The position numbers and the translations under genes are program-made. A stretch of DNA of 64,000 bases, from positions 43,178-107,177 of the forward strand of contig NZ_JADEYR010000010.1 of the NCBI RefSeq assembly GCF_015209585.1, read 5' to 3'. The notes beneath the pieces are model-generated. The model saw only the letters and a list, made by a program, of their open reading frames with translations. It did no database searches and was not told where the DNA came from. The DNA is from Brachybacterium epidermidis (lineage in GTDB: Bacteria > Actinomycetota > Actinomycetes > Actinomycetales > Dermabacteraceae). Within the stretch, counting starts at the first letter, position 1, and each line of letters begins with the position of its first letter. Shown here in pieces: positions 45,977-55,434 of this stretch.

Positions 45977-46749
45977 ACCGGCCGTCCCTTCGGCTCGGGC
46001 ACGTGCTGGTCCAGGAATCGTGCCGAGGTGTCGAACAGCAGAGGGGCGTCGTGGTCCAGAGTGGCCACGTGGTGGCTGCGCAGCAGGGGGAGCCGCTCCA
46101 CCGGGCCTCGTACGCCCGCGGCGATCGCGCGGCTGTCCCGTGCGGGCACGGTGTGGTCCTCCCGCGAGGTGGCCAGGAGCACCGGGACGTCGACCGCGTC
46201 CAAGGAGCGCCGGACCTGGGAGAAAAGTCCCCGCAGCTCGCCCACGGCCCGCATCGGGAGCCTGTCGTACCCCTCCTCGCTCACCCCCGGGGCGGCGATG
46301 TCCGAGGCGATCCCCGGCAGCGTGGGCACGAACGGGGCGATCAGGCCGGACAGCGCTGCCACGGGCGGCAGGCTCAGTCCCGGATTCACCAGCACCAGCG
46401 CGGCTATGCGGCCGCGCAGACCGGGATCTGCGGCCAGCAGCAGTGAGAGGGCGCCGCCCATGCTCAGACCGCCCACGGCGATGGGGCCGTGCTCGGCGGA
46501 GAGCTCCTCGGCGACGCCACGGACATGTCCGTACCAGTCCTGCCACCGTGTCCGCGCCAGCTCCCGCCAGTCGGTGGCGTGACCGGGCAGCAGCGGCAGC
46601 TCCACCTCCCACCCGCGCCCGGCGTGATCCTCGCCCCAGGGCCGCATGGACTGCGGCGAGCCCGTGAAGCCGTGGCAGAGGAGCAGCGCGCCGCGCAGGT
46701 TAGAGTGACCTCGCGCGCGCCATGGACGAGACAGTTCGCTGAACTCCAT
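45973..46749 (-). CDS. Alpha/beta hydrolase (carboxylesterase or lipase-like)
   Basis: 258 aa. ATG 46749. Oxyanion segment LLCHGFTGSPQSMRPWGE, nucleophile elbow VGGLSMGGALSL, acid in LLATSREDHTVPA, and base His near SHHVATLDHDAP. This is the layout of Est30-type carboxylesterases or monoacylglycerol lipases. Start codons of this gene and the rightward plsC are 75 bp apart. Confidence 0.9.
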   Translation of the reverse strand: MEFSELSRPWRARGHSNLRGALLLCHGFTGSPQSMRPWGEDHAGRGWEVELPLLPGHATDWRELARTRWQDWYGHVRGVAEELSAEHGPIAVGGLSMGGALSLLLAADPGLRGRIAALVLVNPGLSLPPVAALSGLIAPFVPTLPGIASDIAAPGVSEEGYDRLPMRAVGELRGLFSQVRRSLDAVDVPVLLATSREDHTVPARDSRAIAAGVRGPVERLPLLRSHHVATLDHDAPLLFDTSARFLDQHVPEPKGRPV

Positions 46750-46824
46750 GGCTCCATGGTCGCACTAGCGCCGCCCAGGCACATCACCGTCCAGCGCTGT
46801 CACAGCGCACCCCCAGGAGAGCTC

Positions 46825-47532
46825 GTGTTCTACGCCTTCGCCAAAGTGGTCGTCGGGATCCTGGTCAGGCTGATCTGGAATCCCACCATCACCGGCGAGG
46901 AGCGGATCCCGCGGAAGGGCCCGGTGATCCTCGCCTCGAACCATGTCTCCTACGCGGACACCGTGGTGATGCCGATGCAGGTCTCCCGCGCGGTGCACTT
47001 CCTGGGCAAGTCCGACATCTTCAAGGGCGGGTCACCGCTGAACCAGGTGTTCGCACTGGTGCTGCGGGGCCTGCACGTGATGCCGGTGGACCGTTCCGGC
47101 GGCGCGGCCTCGCGCTCCGCGATCGAGGCCGGGCTGACGGTGCTCGGCGAGGGCAAGGTGCTGGGCATCTATCCCGAGGGCAGCCGGAGCCCCGATGGAC
47201 GCCTCCACAGGTTCAAGACCGGCACCGCGCGCTTCGCCCTTGCGACCGGGGCGCCGGTGGTGCCGGTGGCGATGGTGGACACCTTCGAGGCGCATCGCGG
47301 CAGGAAGATGTTCCCCCACCGCCGCCCGCAGATGAAGGTGGTGATGGGGGAGCCCATCGACGTGGCGGCACTCGCCGAGGCCTTCGATGGCCTTGAGGAG
47401 GGACGCCTGCTGCGCGCGGTCACCGAGGTGATCCGGGAGCGGGTCCAGGAGCTCTCGGGCCAGGAGTACGTCGATGAGTACGCCTCCGACGTGAAGCGCC
47501 GCCTGAGAGCGGAGGTCGACCGCCCCACCTGA
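46825..47532 (+). CDS. plsC: 1-acyl-sn-glycerol-3-phosphate acyltransferase family protein
   Basis: 235 aa. GTG 46825 (MFYAFAKVVVGILV) has AGGAGA 5 nt upstream, preferred over an upstream in-frame ATG. Acyltransferase motifs: NHVSYAD (H(x4)D catalytic pair), the GIYPEGSRSPDGRLHRFKTG substrate block, and VPVAMVD. An N-terminal helix anchors it at the membrane. It likely makes phosphatidic acid; DAHP synthase lies downstream, as in mycobacteria. Confidence 0.92.
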   Translation: MFYAFAKVVVGILVRLIWNPTITGEERIPRKGPVILASNHVSYADTVVMPMQVSRAVHFLGKSDIFKGGSPLNQVFALVLRGLHVMPVDRSGGAASRSAIEAGLTVLGEGKVLGIYPEGSRSPDGRLHRFKTGTARFALATGAPVVPVAMVDTFEAHRGRKMFPHRRPQMKVVMGEPIDVAALAEAFDGLEEGRLLRAVTEVIRERVQELSGQEYVDEYASDVKRRLRAEVDRPT

Positions 47533-47595
47533 TCCGGTCGGCCCGTCGGGGGGTCCCGCACCCTGGACGCGTCCGGGAATCCCCCCGTCACCGCC

Positions 47596-47601
47596 TATCC
47601 T
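47596..47601 (+). promoter_or_regulatory. -10 box (TATCCT) of a leaderless DAHP synthase promoter
   Basis: TATCCT lies 6 nt before GTG 47608, with no Shine-Dalgarno sequence. Confidence 0.5.
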
Positions 47602-47607
47602 GGCCGG

Positions 47608-49002
47608 GTGAGACACTTCAGCCCCGACGCTCCTGCCCGCGCCCACTCCTTCTCGCTGTCCTCGGCCGACGCCGGTCTCGAGGCCCTCGGGGCGTGGCGC
47701 GAGTATCCGCGGGTGCAACAGCCGGTGTGGCCGGAGGAGTCCGAGCGCGCGCAGGTGTTCGACCCCCTGCGCTCCGCGCCCCCGCTGGTGTTCGCAGGTG
47801 AGGTGGACGTGCTGCGCGATCGGGTCGCCTCGGCCGCCCGAGGGGAGGCCTTCCTGCTGGCCGGCGGGGACTGTGCCGAGACCTTCGCCGACTCCACGGC
47901 CGACAGGATCCGCAACAAGATCCGCACCATCCTGCAGATGTCCGCTGTGCTCACCTACGGGGCCTCCGTGCCGGTGGTGAAGATGGGCCGGATGGCCGGG
48001 CAGTTCGCCAAGCCCCGCTCCTCCGACGTCGAGACGCGCGATGGTCTCACCCTGCCCACCTACCGCGGCGATGCCGTCAACGACTACGCCTTCACCCCGG
48101 AGGCGCGGCGCCCGGACCCCCACCGCCTGTGGAGGATGTACACCTCCAGCGCGACCACGCTGAACCTGCTGCGTGCCTTCACCGGCGGCGGCTTCGCGGA
48201 CCTCCGCGAGGTGCACTCCTGGAACCAGGGGTTCACCTCGGGCCCCGGGTACGACCGCTACGAGCGCCTGGCCGCGCAGATCGACAAGGCGATCCGCTTC
48301 ATGGCCGCGATCGGCGCGGACTTCGACGCGCTCAAGGTGGTCGAGTTCTACGCCTCCCACGAGGCGCTGCTGCTGGACTACGAGGAGGCGCTCTCGCGCA
48401 TCGACTCGCGCACCGGCGAGATCTACGGCTGCTCCGGCCACTTCCTGTGGATCGGCGAGCGCACCCGAGACATCGACGGCGCCCATGTGGACTTCATGTC
48501 CCGCCTGCGCAACCCCATCGGCGTGAAGCTGGGCCCCACCGCGACGGTGGACGACGCCCTGCGGCTGATCGACAAGCTCGATCCCGAGCGGGAGCCCGGC
48601 CGCCTCACGTTCATCACCCGCATGGGGGCCGGGAAGATCCGGGACCGCCTGCCCGCCCTCGTGGAGGGAGTGCGGAATTCCGGTGCCCAGGTGGCCTGGG
48701 TCACCGATCCGATGCACGGCAACACCATCACCTCCTCCAACGGGTACAAGACCCGGCGCTTCGAGGACATCCTCGACGAGGTGGTCGGCTTCTTCGAGGT
48801 GCACGAGGCCGCCGGCACCGTCCCGGCCGGTCTCCACATGGAGCTGACGGGCGATGACGTCACAGAGGTCCTGGGCGGCACCGGTGAGATCGACGAGGCC
48901 GGCCTGGAGCGCCGCTACGAGACCCTCGTGGATCCGCGCCTGAACCACCAGCAGTCCCTCGAGCTGGCGTTCCTGGTCGCAGAGATGCTGGCTCGCCGCT
49001 GA
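47608..49002 (+). CDS. aroG: Class II 3-deoxy-D-arabino-heptulosonate-7-phosphate synthase
   Basis: 464 aa, the normal length for the plant-type class II enzyme. First step of the shikimate pathway, joining PEP and erythrose 4-phosphate. Segments include LAGGDCAETFADSTADRIRN, VKMGRMAGQFAKPRS, GRLTFITRMGAGKIRD and VTDPMHGNTI. A Cys, a His and acidic residues form the metal site, matching the family. Faces pknL, with a terminator between. Confidence 0.95.
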   Translation: MRHFSPDAPARAHSFSLSSADAGLEALGAWREYPRVQQPVWPEESERAQVFDPLRSAPPLVFAGEVDVLRDRVASAARGEAFLLAGGDCAETFADSTADRIRNKIRTILQMSAVLTYGASVPVVKMGRMAGQFAKPRSSDVETRDGLTLPTYRGDAVNDYAFTPEARRPDPHRLWRMYTSSATTLNLLRAFTGGGFADLREVHSWNQGFTSGPGYDRYERLAAQIDKAIRFMAAIGADFDALKVVEFYASHEALLLDYEEALSRIDSRTGEIYGCSGHFLWIGERTRDIDGAHVDFMSRLRNPIGVKLGPTATVDDALRLIDKLDPEREPGRLTFITRMGAGKIRDRLPALVEGVRNSGAQVAWVTDPMHGNTITSSNGYKTRRFEDILDEVVGFFEVHEAAGTVPAGLHMELTGDDVTEVLGGTGEIDEAGLERRYETLVDPRLNHQQSLELAFLVAEMLARR

Positions 49003-49026
49003 TGCCGTCTGCCCCCTGGGGGGCAT

Positions 49027-49053
49027 CGCCCCGGCCCCGGACGGGCCGGGGCG
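49027..49053 (+). terminator. Bidirectional terminator between aroG and pknL
   Basis: CGCCCCGGCCC pairs with GGGCCGGGGCG around a short CGGAC loop, 1 nt from the pknL stop codon. Confidence 0.75.
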
Positions 49054-51114
49054 TCAGAACACCGTGATGGTGACGGTGGAACCCTTGGCGAGTTCGCTGC
49101 CGGCGGCCGCGGACTGCTCATAGACCAGGCCGAACACGGGTTCGCCGCGGTCGTGCTGCACGGAGACCGTGAAGCCGGCTGCCTCCAGGGTGGCCTTGGC
49201 ATCGGCCTCGCTCTGGCGAAAGACGTCCGGCACGGTCACCATCTCCGGCCCCAGCGAGGTGACGATCCGCACCGTGTCACCGCGGTGCAGGGTTCCCGAG
49301 GCCGGGTCCTGGGAGATCACGGCGCCCTTCGGCACCGACCCCGAGTGCGCCTGGGCGCTGGAGACCTCGACCCCGGCGGCCTCCAGGGCGGCGCGTGCAT
49401 CGGACCCGCCGCGGCCCCTCTGGTCCGGTACCGTGATCGGCTCGCGCCCCTGCGAGAGGACCACATGGACCTCGCCACCGGCAGGCAGTGCCTCAGCCTC
49501 GGAGGACTGAGAGATCACGTGGCCCTGGGGGACGGTCTCCGAGTAGGACGGCTCGTCCTCCACCAGCGTGAGGCCCTGCTCCTCGACGGCCTGGCGTGCT
49601 TCCTCGACCCCCATGCCCTCCAGAGAAGGGACCGGGAAGGTCTGCTGCCCCTTGGAGACGATCACCTGCACATCGGTGCCGCGCTTGACGATGGTGCCGG
49701 TCGAGGGGGAGGAGCTGATCACGTGGCCGGCAGGCACGGTGTCGCTGAAGCGCTCCTCGGTGCGGGTGGAGAGATCCGCCGAGGCCAGCGCAGCCTCCGC
49801 GTCGGAGAGCTGGGTGCCGGCCAGCACCGGCACGGAGCGGTCCCCGCCCGGCCCGTCGGTGGCGTACCAGTCCACGCCTGCCCAGCCGCCCAATCCCAGG
49901 ACCCCCGCCAGCAGCAGCGAGGCCAGTGCGGTCACCGGGCGGGAGCGTCGGCGGGTGCTGTGGGGAAGGTGCCGTCCGCGGCGGGTCCGCGGCAGTGGAA
50001 GGGCGACGACGCGCGGAGGGAGATCCTCCGGGCCCGTGCCTTCGCCCGGGCCGGGTGGCTCAGCAGGGACTGCCCCATCGGTGCCCTCCGGATCAGCGGG
50101 ATGCCCTGCTGTGCCGTGCTCGCTCGTCGGCTGCGTGCGCATCTCGCTGGGGAAGCTGCGCGCCTCGGAGCTGATCTGGGAGACGACGTCCGTGAGCGGG
50201 ACCGTCAGCCGGGGAACCTCCCCGGTGGAGTCGAGCTCCCGCGGCTCCGGGCGGGCGTCGAGGACCCCGGGGGGCAGCGTGCGCTGCAGCTCGCGCACCG
50301 CTCGCAGGAGGTCCCCGGCCGCGGCCGGGCGCTGCTGCACGTTGCGGGCGGCAGCCCAGGTGACGAGGGAGTCGAGTGCGGAGGGGATCGCGGTAGCCAG
50401 CGATGAGGGAGCCGGGATGTCCTCGTGGACGTGCTGGAAGGCGATGTGCACGGGCTGCTCACCGCGGAAGGGCTGCAGCCCCGTCAGCATCTCGAACACC
50501 ATCACCCCGAGGGAGTACAGATCGCTGCGCTCATCGCAGTGGCCGCGGGTGACCACCTCAGGACTGATGTAGGCGACGGTGCCCAGCAGGGTGGCGCTGG
50601 CGGAGGACTGAGCGGTGCCCACCGCGCGGGCCAGGCCGAAGTCGGCCACCTTCACCACGCCCTCGGGGTCGATCAGCACGTTCTCGGGCTTGATGTCGCG
50701 GTGAACGATCCCTGCTTCGTGAGCGGCGGCCAGGGCCTCCAGCACCTGCGCGGTCACATCGAGGGTCTCGCGCACGCTCATCCCCTCCGGCCGCCCCAGA
50801 CGGGCGCGCGGAGTCTGTCCCTCCACCAGCTCCATCGCCAGGTAGATGCGGTCTCCGTCCTCGCCCTGGTCGAAGACGCCGACCACGTTGCGATGCGCCA
50901 GGCGCGCGGCTGCACGGGCCTCGCGGGCGAACCGGCGGCGGAAGTCCTCGTCCATCGCGAGGTGGGGGTGCATGATCTTCAGCGCGACCACGCGGTCCAG
51001 TCGCTGATCGTGCCCGCGGTGCACGGTCGCCATGCCACCGCGCGCGATGAGGTCCTCGACCCGGTAGCGTCCGTCCAGGAGCAGGTCGAGGCCGGGGGAA
51101 GTCGGCGCACTCAC
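49054..51114 (-). CDS. pknL: PASTA-domain Ser/Thr protein kinase (PknL-like)
   Basis: 686 aa. GTG 51114, with TACAGT 6 nt upstream. Kinase domain 15-280: Lys46, HRDIKPEN (Asp140), DFG 158-160, GTVAYISPE. Pro/Glu-rich linker, a membrane helix (about 405-425), then four extracellular PASTA repeats that bind muropeptides or lipid II. The neighbouring Rv2175c-type DNA-binding gene is the known substrate pairing of mycobacterial PknL, which supports this assignment over PknB. It likely links cell-wall state to transcription. Confidence 0.93.
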   Translation of the reverse strand: MSAPTSPGLDLLLDGRYRVEDLIARGGMATVHRGHDQRLDRVVALKIMHPHLAMDEDFRRRFAREARAAARLAHRNVVGVFDQGEDGDRIYLAMELVEGQTPRARLGRPEGMSVRETLDVTAQVLEALAAAHEAGIVHRDIKPENVLIDPEGVVKVADFGLARAVGTAQSSASATLLGTVAYISPEVVTRGHCDERSDLYSLGVMVFEMLTGLQPFRGEQPVHIAFQHVHEDIPAPSSLATAIPSALDSLVTWAAARNVQQRPAAAGDLLRAVRELQRTLPPGVLDARPEPRELDSTGEVPRLTVPLTDVVSQISSEARSFPSEMRTQPTSEHGTAGHPADPEGTDGAVPAEPPGPGEGTGPEDLPPRVVALPLPRTRRGRHLPHSTRRRSRPVTALASLLLAGVLGLGGWAGVDWYATDGPGGDRSVPVLAGTQLSDAEAALASADLSTRTEERFSDTVPAGHVISSSPSTGTIVKRGTDVQVIVSKGQQTFPVPSLEGMGVEEARQAVEEQGLTLVEDEPSYSETVPQGHVISQSSEAEALPAGGEVHVVLSQGREPITVPDQRGRGGSDARAALEAAGVEVSSAQAHSGSVPKGAVISQDPASGTLHRGDTVRIVTSLGPEMVTVPDVFRQSEADAKATLEAAGFTVSVQHDRGEPVFGLVYEQSAAAGSELAKGSTVTITVF

Positions 51115-51120
51115 GCTGTC

Positions 51121-51126
51121 ACTGTA
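51121..51126 (-). promoter_or_regulatory. -10 box (TACAGT) of a leaderless pknL promoter
   Basis: On the minus strand TACAGT lies 6 nt before GTG 51114; no Shine-Dalgarno sequence is present. Confidence 0.5.
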
Positions 51127-51251
51127 GGGCGCAGGTCTGTGGTAACGGAGCAGCGACACACGCGCGCGCGAGTCGACCCGGACACAGCGGCTCCCGCACG
51201 CGCGACGGCTCCCGCGCGCACGATGCGGCACGGGCATGGCACCCTGGGGGC

Positions 51252-51605
51252 GTGAACGAGCTCGATGACCTGATCCCTGAATGGCTCTCCCTGCCGGACG
51301 TCGCCCGCATCCTCGACATCGAGGTGTCCAAAGTGCGCCGCCTGATCGACGACGGCGAACTGGTGGCCGTGCGCCGCGGCGACCCCGTGGTCCGCTCGGT
51401 GCCGGCCGACATGCTGCTCGACGGCCAAGTGGCCCCGCACCTCGCCGGAACCATCACCGTTCTGCGCGACGGCGGATTCGAGGACGAGGAGCTGCTGCGG
51501 TGGCTCTTCACCGAGGACGACACCCTGCCGGGTCGACCCATCGACCATCTCCGGCGCGGCCAGCGCGGGGAAGTGCGCCGGCGAGCCCAGGCGATGGCCT
51601 TCTGA
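51252..51605 (+). CDS. Rv2175c-family DNA-binding protein
   Basis: 117 aa. GTG 51252. Winged helix-turn-helix at 14-55 (WLSLPDVARILDIEVSKVRRLIDDGELVAVRRGD), then a C-terminal domain with LAGTITVLRDGGFEDEELLRWLFTEDDTLPG, the layout of mycobacterial Rv2175c. That protein is phosphorylated by PknL, which blocks DNA binding. Here it is divergent from the PknL-like gene. Targets are unknown. Confidence 0.9.
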   Translation: MNELDDLIPEWLSLPDVARILDIEVSKVRRLIDDGELVAVRRGDPVVRSVPADMLLDGQVAPHLAGTITVLRDGGFEDEELLRWLFTEDDTLPGRPIDHLRRGQRGEVRRRAQAMAF

Positions 51606-51635
51606 CGCCGGTGGGCCGCGCCTCCTGATCGAGGC

Positions 51636-52826
51636 TCAGCGCGGCAGCGAGTCGGTGTCGGTGGCCTGCGCGGCCAGGGTGAGCAGGCCGGCCCGTCCCA
51701 GTTCCCCGAGGGCGTCGGTGCCCTCGAGCAGGGCCCTGGCGGCACCGGCCCGCTGCCGCACGTCCTGCGCAACCGAGGCGACCGCCCCGCTGTCCACCAT
51801 CAGTGCGTGCACGGCCCGGACGTCTTCCGGGTGCGCGGCAGGGTTCCCGATGGTGCGCTCGAGCAGTGCGAGCTCGTCCTCGTCGGCATGCGCAACGGTG
51901 CGGGCCAGCAGCACGGTCCGCTTGCCCTCGACGATGTCCCCGCCGGTGGGCTTGCCGGTCTGATCCTCGTCCCCGACCACGCTCAGCAGGTCGTCCCGCA
52001 GCTGGAACGCGGTCCCCACCTCGATGGACCAGCGGGAGAGCAGGCCCAGCAGCTGATCATCGGCCCCCATCAGCGCAGCTCCCATCCGCACGGGGCGCAG
52101 CACCGTGTACGGGACCGTCTTCCACCGGATCACCTCCAGCGCCGCCGCCTCCGGGCCCGATTCCTCCCGGTCCGCCACGGCATCGACCCCGGCCTGCCCG
52201 GTGCCCGTCGTCCCCCTTCCGGTGCCCAGCCCCCCGGCCTGGTGCAGGATGTCCAGGTACTGGCCGCACATCACCTCGGTGCGCAGCGCGTCGAACTCCG
52301 CGCGGGCGCGCCCGGCGGCCTCGCTCGAGTCGAGGGCCTGCGAGAACAGCTGCTCGGCCCAGCTGAGGGTGAGATCGCCGAGCACGATCGCGACCGCCAC
52401 CCCGAACTCGTCGGAGGAGCCGGCCAGGGACCGGTGCCGATGAGCTGCGGACTGCTCGACGTGCAGGGCCGGTCTGCCGCGACGGGTGGGGGAGTGGTCG
52501 ATCACGTCGTCGTGCATGAGGGCGGCCGCCTGCACCAGTTCGATGGCGGCGCCGCTGAGGGCGAGGCCCGCGACCTGTTCGTCGGTGGGCGGCTCGGGCA
52601 GCGCCGCCAGCCCGCCGAAGAAGCAGAAGCGGGGCCGCAGCATCTTCCCGCCGGCCAGGTAGCGCTCCAGCGAGTCCACCAGCGTCAGCGCCTCCGGGGC
52701 GATCCTGCCGAGCTCCCCGCGCCGATCCCGGATCAGCGCGCGGTGCACCGCCTGCACCTCCTGGACCAGGCGTTGGTCGAGAGCGTGCAGGTCGGGGGTG
52801 GAGCCGGAACGGGCAGGAGCAGTCAT
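51636..52826 (-). CDS. Polyprenyl diphosphate synthase
   Basis: 396 aa. ATG 52826 with AAGGAAGGA upstream. Trans-prenyltransferase fold with first aspartate-rich motif LMHDDVIDHS and second motif FQLRDDLLSVVGD, plus the GGKMLRPRF substrate segment and GKPTGGDIVEGKRT. It makes C15-C50 prenyl chains for menaquinone or undecaprenyl carriers; chain length cannot be read from the sequence. A Gly/Thr-rich insertion (about 205-225) is unusual. Divergent from the DUF4192 gene. Confidence 0.93.
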   Translation of the reverse strand: MTAPARSGSTPDLHALDQRLVQEVQAVHRALIRDRRGELGRIAPEALTLVDSLERYLAGGKMLRPRFCFFGGLAALPEPPTDEQVAGLALSGAAIELVQAAALMHDDVIDHSPTRRGRPALHVEQSAAHRHRSLAGSSDEFGVAVAIVLGDLTLSWAEQLFSQALDSSEAAGRARAEFDALRTEVMCGQYLDILHQAGGLGTGRGTTGTGQAGVDAVADREESGPEAAALEVIRWKTVPYTVLRPVRMGAALMGADDQLLGLLSRWSIEVGTAFQLRDDLLSVVGDEDQTGKPTGGDIVEGKRTVLLARTVAHADEDELALLERTIGNPAAHPEDVRAVHALMVDSGAVASVAQDVRQRAGAARALLEGTDALGELGRAGLLTLAAQATDTDSLPR

Positions 52827-52992
52827 GGGGGTCCTTCCTTCGCTGATCCCCGATCCTGTCACGAGCTGCCTGTGCCGCGGGTGCGAGGCTCCTACGGCGC
52901 TCCTACGGCGCCAGGTTCCTCCCCATCGTCCGGATGTCCCCAGGAACGCAAGGGCGGTGGCCGCGGTTCGTGGTCCTCGGGAGGCTTCAGGC

Positions 52993-54159
52993 ATGACGAC
53001 CGAGACCCCGTCCTGCCCCGAGTCACCACGGGTCATCCGCGCCGATGACCCCGCTGAGCTGCTGGCCGCCGCGCGGCTCAGCTTCGGCGCCGTTCCTCGT
53101 GACTGCCTGCTGATGGTGGGCCATGCCGGGCACGGCACCCGCCCCGTCCTGACCTGCTCACCCGTGCGCGAGATGAGCGAGCCGGCCGGCCGGGAGCACC
53201 TCGAGAACCACCTCACCCTGATGAGGGAGCGGGGATGCACCGGCGCGCTGGCCCTGCTGATCGCCGGTGACGGCACCGAACCGGTGGATGCCCACGAGAT
53301 CGACGACTGGGCGGGGGTCCTGGCACCGATGGTCCTGGACGTCGCTGCGCGGATGCTGCCTGATCCGTTCCCCGTGCACCCGATGTGGGTGCTGGGTGAC
53401 GGCAGCGTCCGCCAGGTACTGCTCGTTGCGGGTGAGGGTGATGCCCCCGGGGAGGTCTGGGTCTCGCCCGCCGAAGAGCTGCTGCCCTTCGATCGCACCC
53501 GAGCAGCGATGGAGGCCGTGCTGGAGGGTCGCAACCTCCGCCGAGGACGAGCCGAGCGTGAGGCCCTTCGCGCCCTGGGCGCGCAGCTGGCACTGCACCC
53601 GGCCAGCGGTGAGCCGGCCGAGGCCGCCGATCTGTTCGCCCGGGCCCGGGAGTCGGTGTCTCGGCTGGCGGCAGCCGGGCAGGCCGGTGGCACCGGGAGC
53701 GGCCGCTTCGTGACGGACTGTGAACAGCTCTGCGCGATGCTCTCGGCGCTCGCCGTTGACGCCGTCCATTGGGAGCTCCTCGCCGTGTGCGTGGATCGGG
53801 GCTCGCGCCGATCTGTCGATCGGGAGGAGCTGCTGCAGGAGCTCACCAGTGACCCGTCGCGTCGACCGCATGCAGACGTCTGCGCAGGTGGGGACTGGTA
53901 TCACAGCCTCGAACTACTGCGTGATGCGGCCACGGGCGCGATGGACGGGGCCGATCCCGCCAGCGCCGCGGTGGCGCGGGACGCGTGGCGGGGCATCACG
54001 GCAGTGCTGACCCTACTGTCGTGGTGGAACCACCGCTTCGCCGCCGCCGGGGACCTGGTGGACGATCTGCTGCGGCGCGATCCGGCATCGACTCTGGCAC
54101 CCTTGCTCGCAACGATGATCGACACCCCGATTCCCCCGGCGTGGTGGCCGGAGGAGTGA
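52993..54159 (+). CDS. DUF4192 domain protein
   Basis: 388 aa. ATG 52993 with GGGAGG 9 nt upstream. The family pattern is clear: RADDPAELLAAARLSFGAVPRDCLLMVG at the start, an Ala-rich central helix bundle, then LAVDAVHWELL and GITAVLTLLSWWNHRFAAAGDLVDDLLRRDP near the end. DUF4192 is actinobacterial and of unknown function; no membrane segment or catalytic motif is evident. It lies 24 nt before metX. Confidence 0.85.
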   Translation: MTTETPSCPESPRVIRADDPAELLAAARLSFGAVPRDCLLMVGHAGHGTRPVLTCSPVREMSEPAGREHLENHLTLMRERGCTGALALLIAGDGTEPVDAHEIDDWAGVLAPMVLDVAARMLPDPFPVHPMWVLGDGSVRQVLLVAGEGDAPGEVWVSPAEELLPFDRTRAAMEAVLEGRNLRRGRAEREALRALGAQLALHPASGEPAEAADLFARARESVSRLAAAGQAGGTGSGRFVTDCEQLCAMLSALAVDAVHWELLAVCVDRGSRRSVDREELLQELTSDPSRRPHADVCAGGDWYHSLELLRDAATGAMDGADPASAAVARDAWRGITAVLTLLSWWNHRFAAAGDLVDDLLRRDPASTLAPLLATMIDTPIPPAWWPEE

Positions 54160-54183
54160 GCCCAGAGGGAGGAGCCCACGCCG

Positions 54184-55377
54184 ATGACCGCACTCAGCGC
54201 CCTGTCCCCTCGCACTCGGCCCCAGCCCTCCCACGAGCAGGCGGACGCGGCCGCAGTCCTCCTCCCCGCCAGCGGGGCCTGGCGGCCCGAGCACGGGGCC
54301 GGGGATCGGCGGTTCGCCTCCGTCGGCCCGCTCCGCCTGGAGAGCGGCGCGCTGCTGGATGACGTGCAGATGGCGTACGAGACCTGGGGGCAGCTCGACG
54401 CCGACGGCAGCAATGCGGTGCTGGTCCTGCACGCCCTGACCGGTGACTCCCACGTCCGCGGCGCGGTCGGTCCAGGGCATCCCAGCGGGGGCTGGTGGGA
54501 ACAGATGGTCGGGCCCGGCCGCCCGATCGACACCGATCGCTACTTCGTCATCGCCCCGAACGTGCTGGGCGGGTGCCAAGGGAGCACGGGACCCAGTTCA
54601 GATGCTGCCGATGGTCGCCCCTGGGGCTCGCGCTTCCCCCGGGTGACCGTGCGGGACCAGGTCTCGGCCGAGCGCGCCCTGCGCGACCAGCTCGGCATCG
54701 ACCGCTGGGCGCTGGTCATCGGCGGTTCCATGGGCGGGATGCGTGCACTGGAATGGGCGGTCTGCCATCCGCAGGAGGTCCAGCGGCTCGCCGTGATCGC
54801 CAGCGCCGCCCGGGCCAGCGCCGACCAGATCGCCTGGAACAGCGCCCAGATCGCCGCCATCGAAGCGGACCCCGGCTTCCACGGCGGGGACTACTACCAC
54901 CTGGGCCCGGGTGAAGGCCCCCATCGTGGCCTCGGGATCGCACGCCGCATCGCCCACACCATCTACCGCACCGCCGAGGAGCTGGAAGCACGCTTCGCGA
55001 ACCGCGCCCAGGGGGAGGAGGACCCCCTGCACGGCGACGGCCGCCATCAGGTCACCAGCTACCTGGACCATCACGCGACCAAGCTGGCGCGACGCTTCGA
55101 TGCGAACTCCTATCTGACCCTCGTGCGCTCCATGAACACCCACGACGTGGGCAGGGGCCGCGGGGGACTGGCGAAGGCGCTCGGCCGGGTGCGTGCCCGC
55201 ACCCTGGTGGTCGCGATCACGACGGACCGGCTGTTCCCCCGACCACTCGTCGCCGAGACCGCCCAGCACATCGACGGGGCGGTCATGCACTGCGCCTCCT
55301 CACCGATCGGCCATGACGCGTTCCTTCTGGCACACCCGCACCTGGATCGGTGGATCGTCGAACTGCTGGCCCGTTAG
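54184..55377 (+). CDS. metX: Homoserine O-acetyltransferase
   Basis: 397 aa. ATG 54184 with GGGAGGAG 9 nt upstream. An alpha/beta-hydrolase-fold acyltransferase that activates homoserine for methionine synthesis. LHALTGDSHVRG is the oxyanion region, GGSMGGMRALEW the nucleophile elbow, ITTDRLFPRP carries the Asp, and IGHDAFL the His. A 17-residue Pro/Gln-rich N-terminal extension precedes the core. Acetyl rather than succinyl use is the family's usual choice in actinobacteria. Confidence 0.94.
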   Translation: MTALSALSPRTRPQPSHEQADAAAVLLPASGAWRPEHGAGDRRFASVGPLRLESGALLDDVQMAYETWGQLDADGSNAVLVLHALTGDSHVRGAVGPGHPSGGWWEQMVGPGRPIDTDRYFVIAPNVLGGCQGSTGPSSDAADGRPWGSRFPRVTVRDQVSAERALRDQLGIDRWALVIGGSMGGMRALEWAVCHPQEVQRLAVIASAARASADQIAWNSAQIAAIEADPGFHGGDYYHLGPGEGPHRGLGIARRIAHTIYRTAEELEARFANRAQGEEDPLHGDGRHQVTSYLDHHATKLARRFDANSYLTLVRSMNTHDVGRGRGGLAKALGRVRARTLVVAITTDRLFPRPLVAETAQHIDGAVMHCASSPIGHDAFLLAHPHLDRWIVELLAR

Positions 55378-55434
55378 TCTGACCCGATACGTCGCAGCCC
55401 GTGGCCGCCTGGCGCCACGGCGAGGAGGGGCACA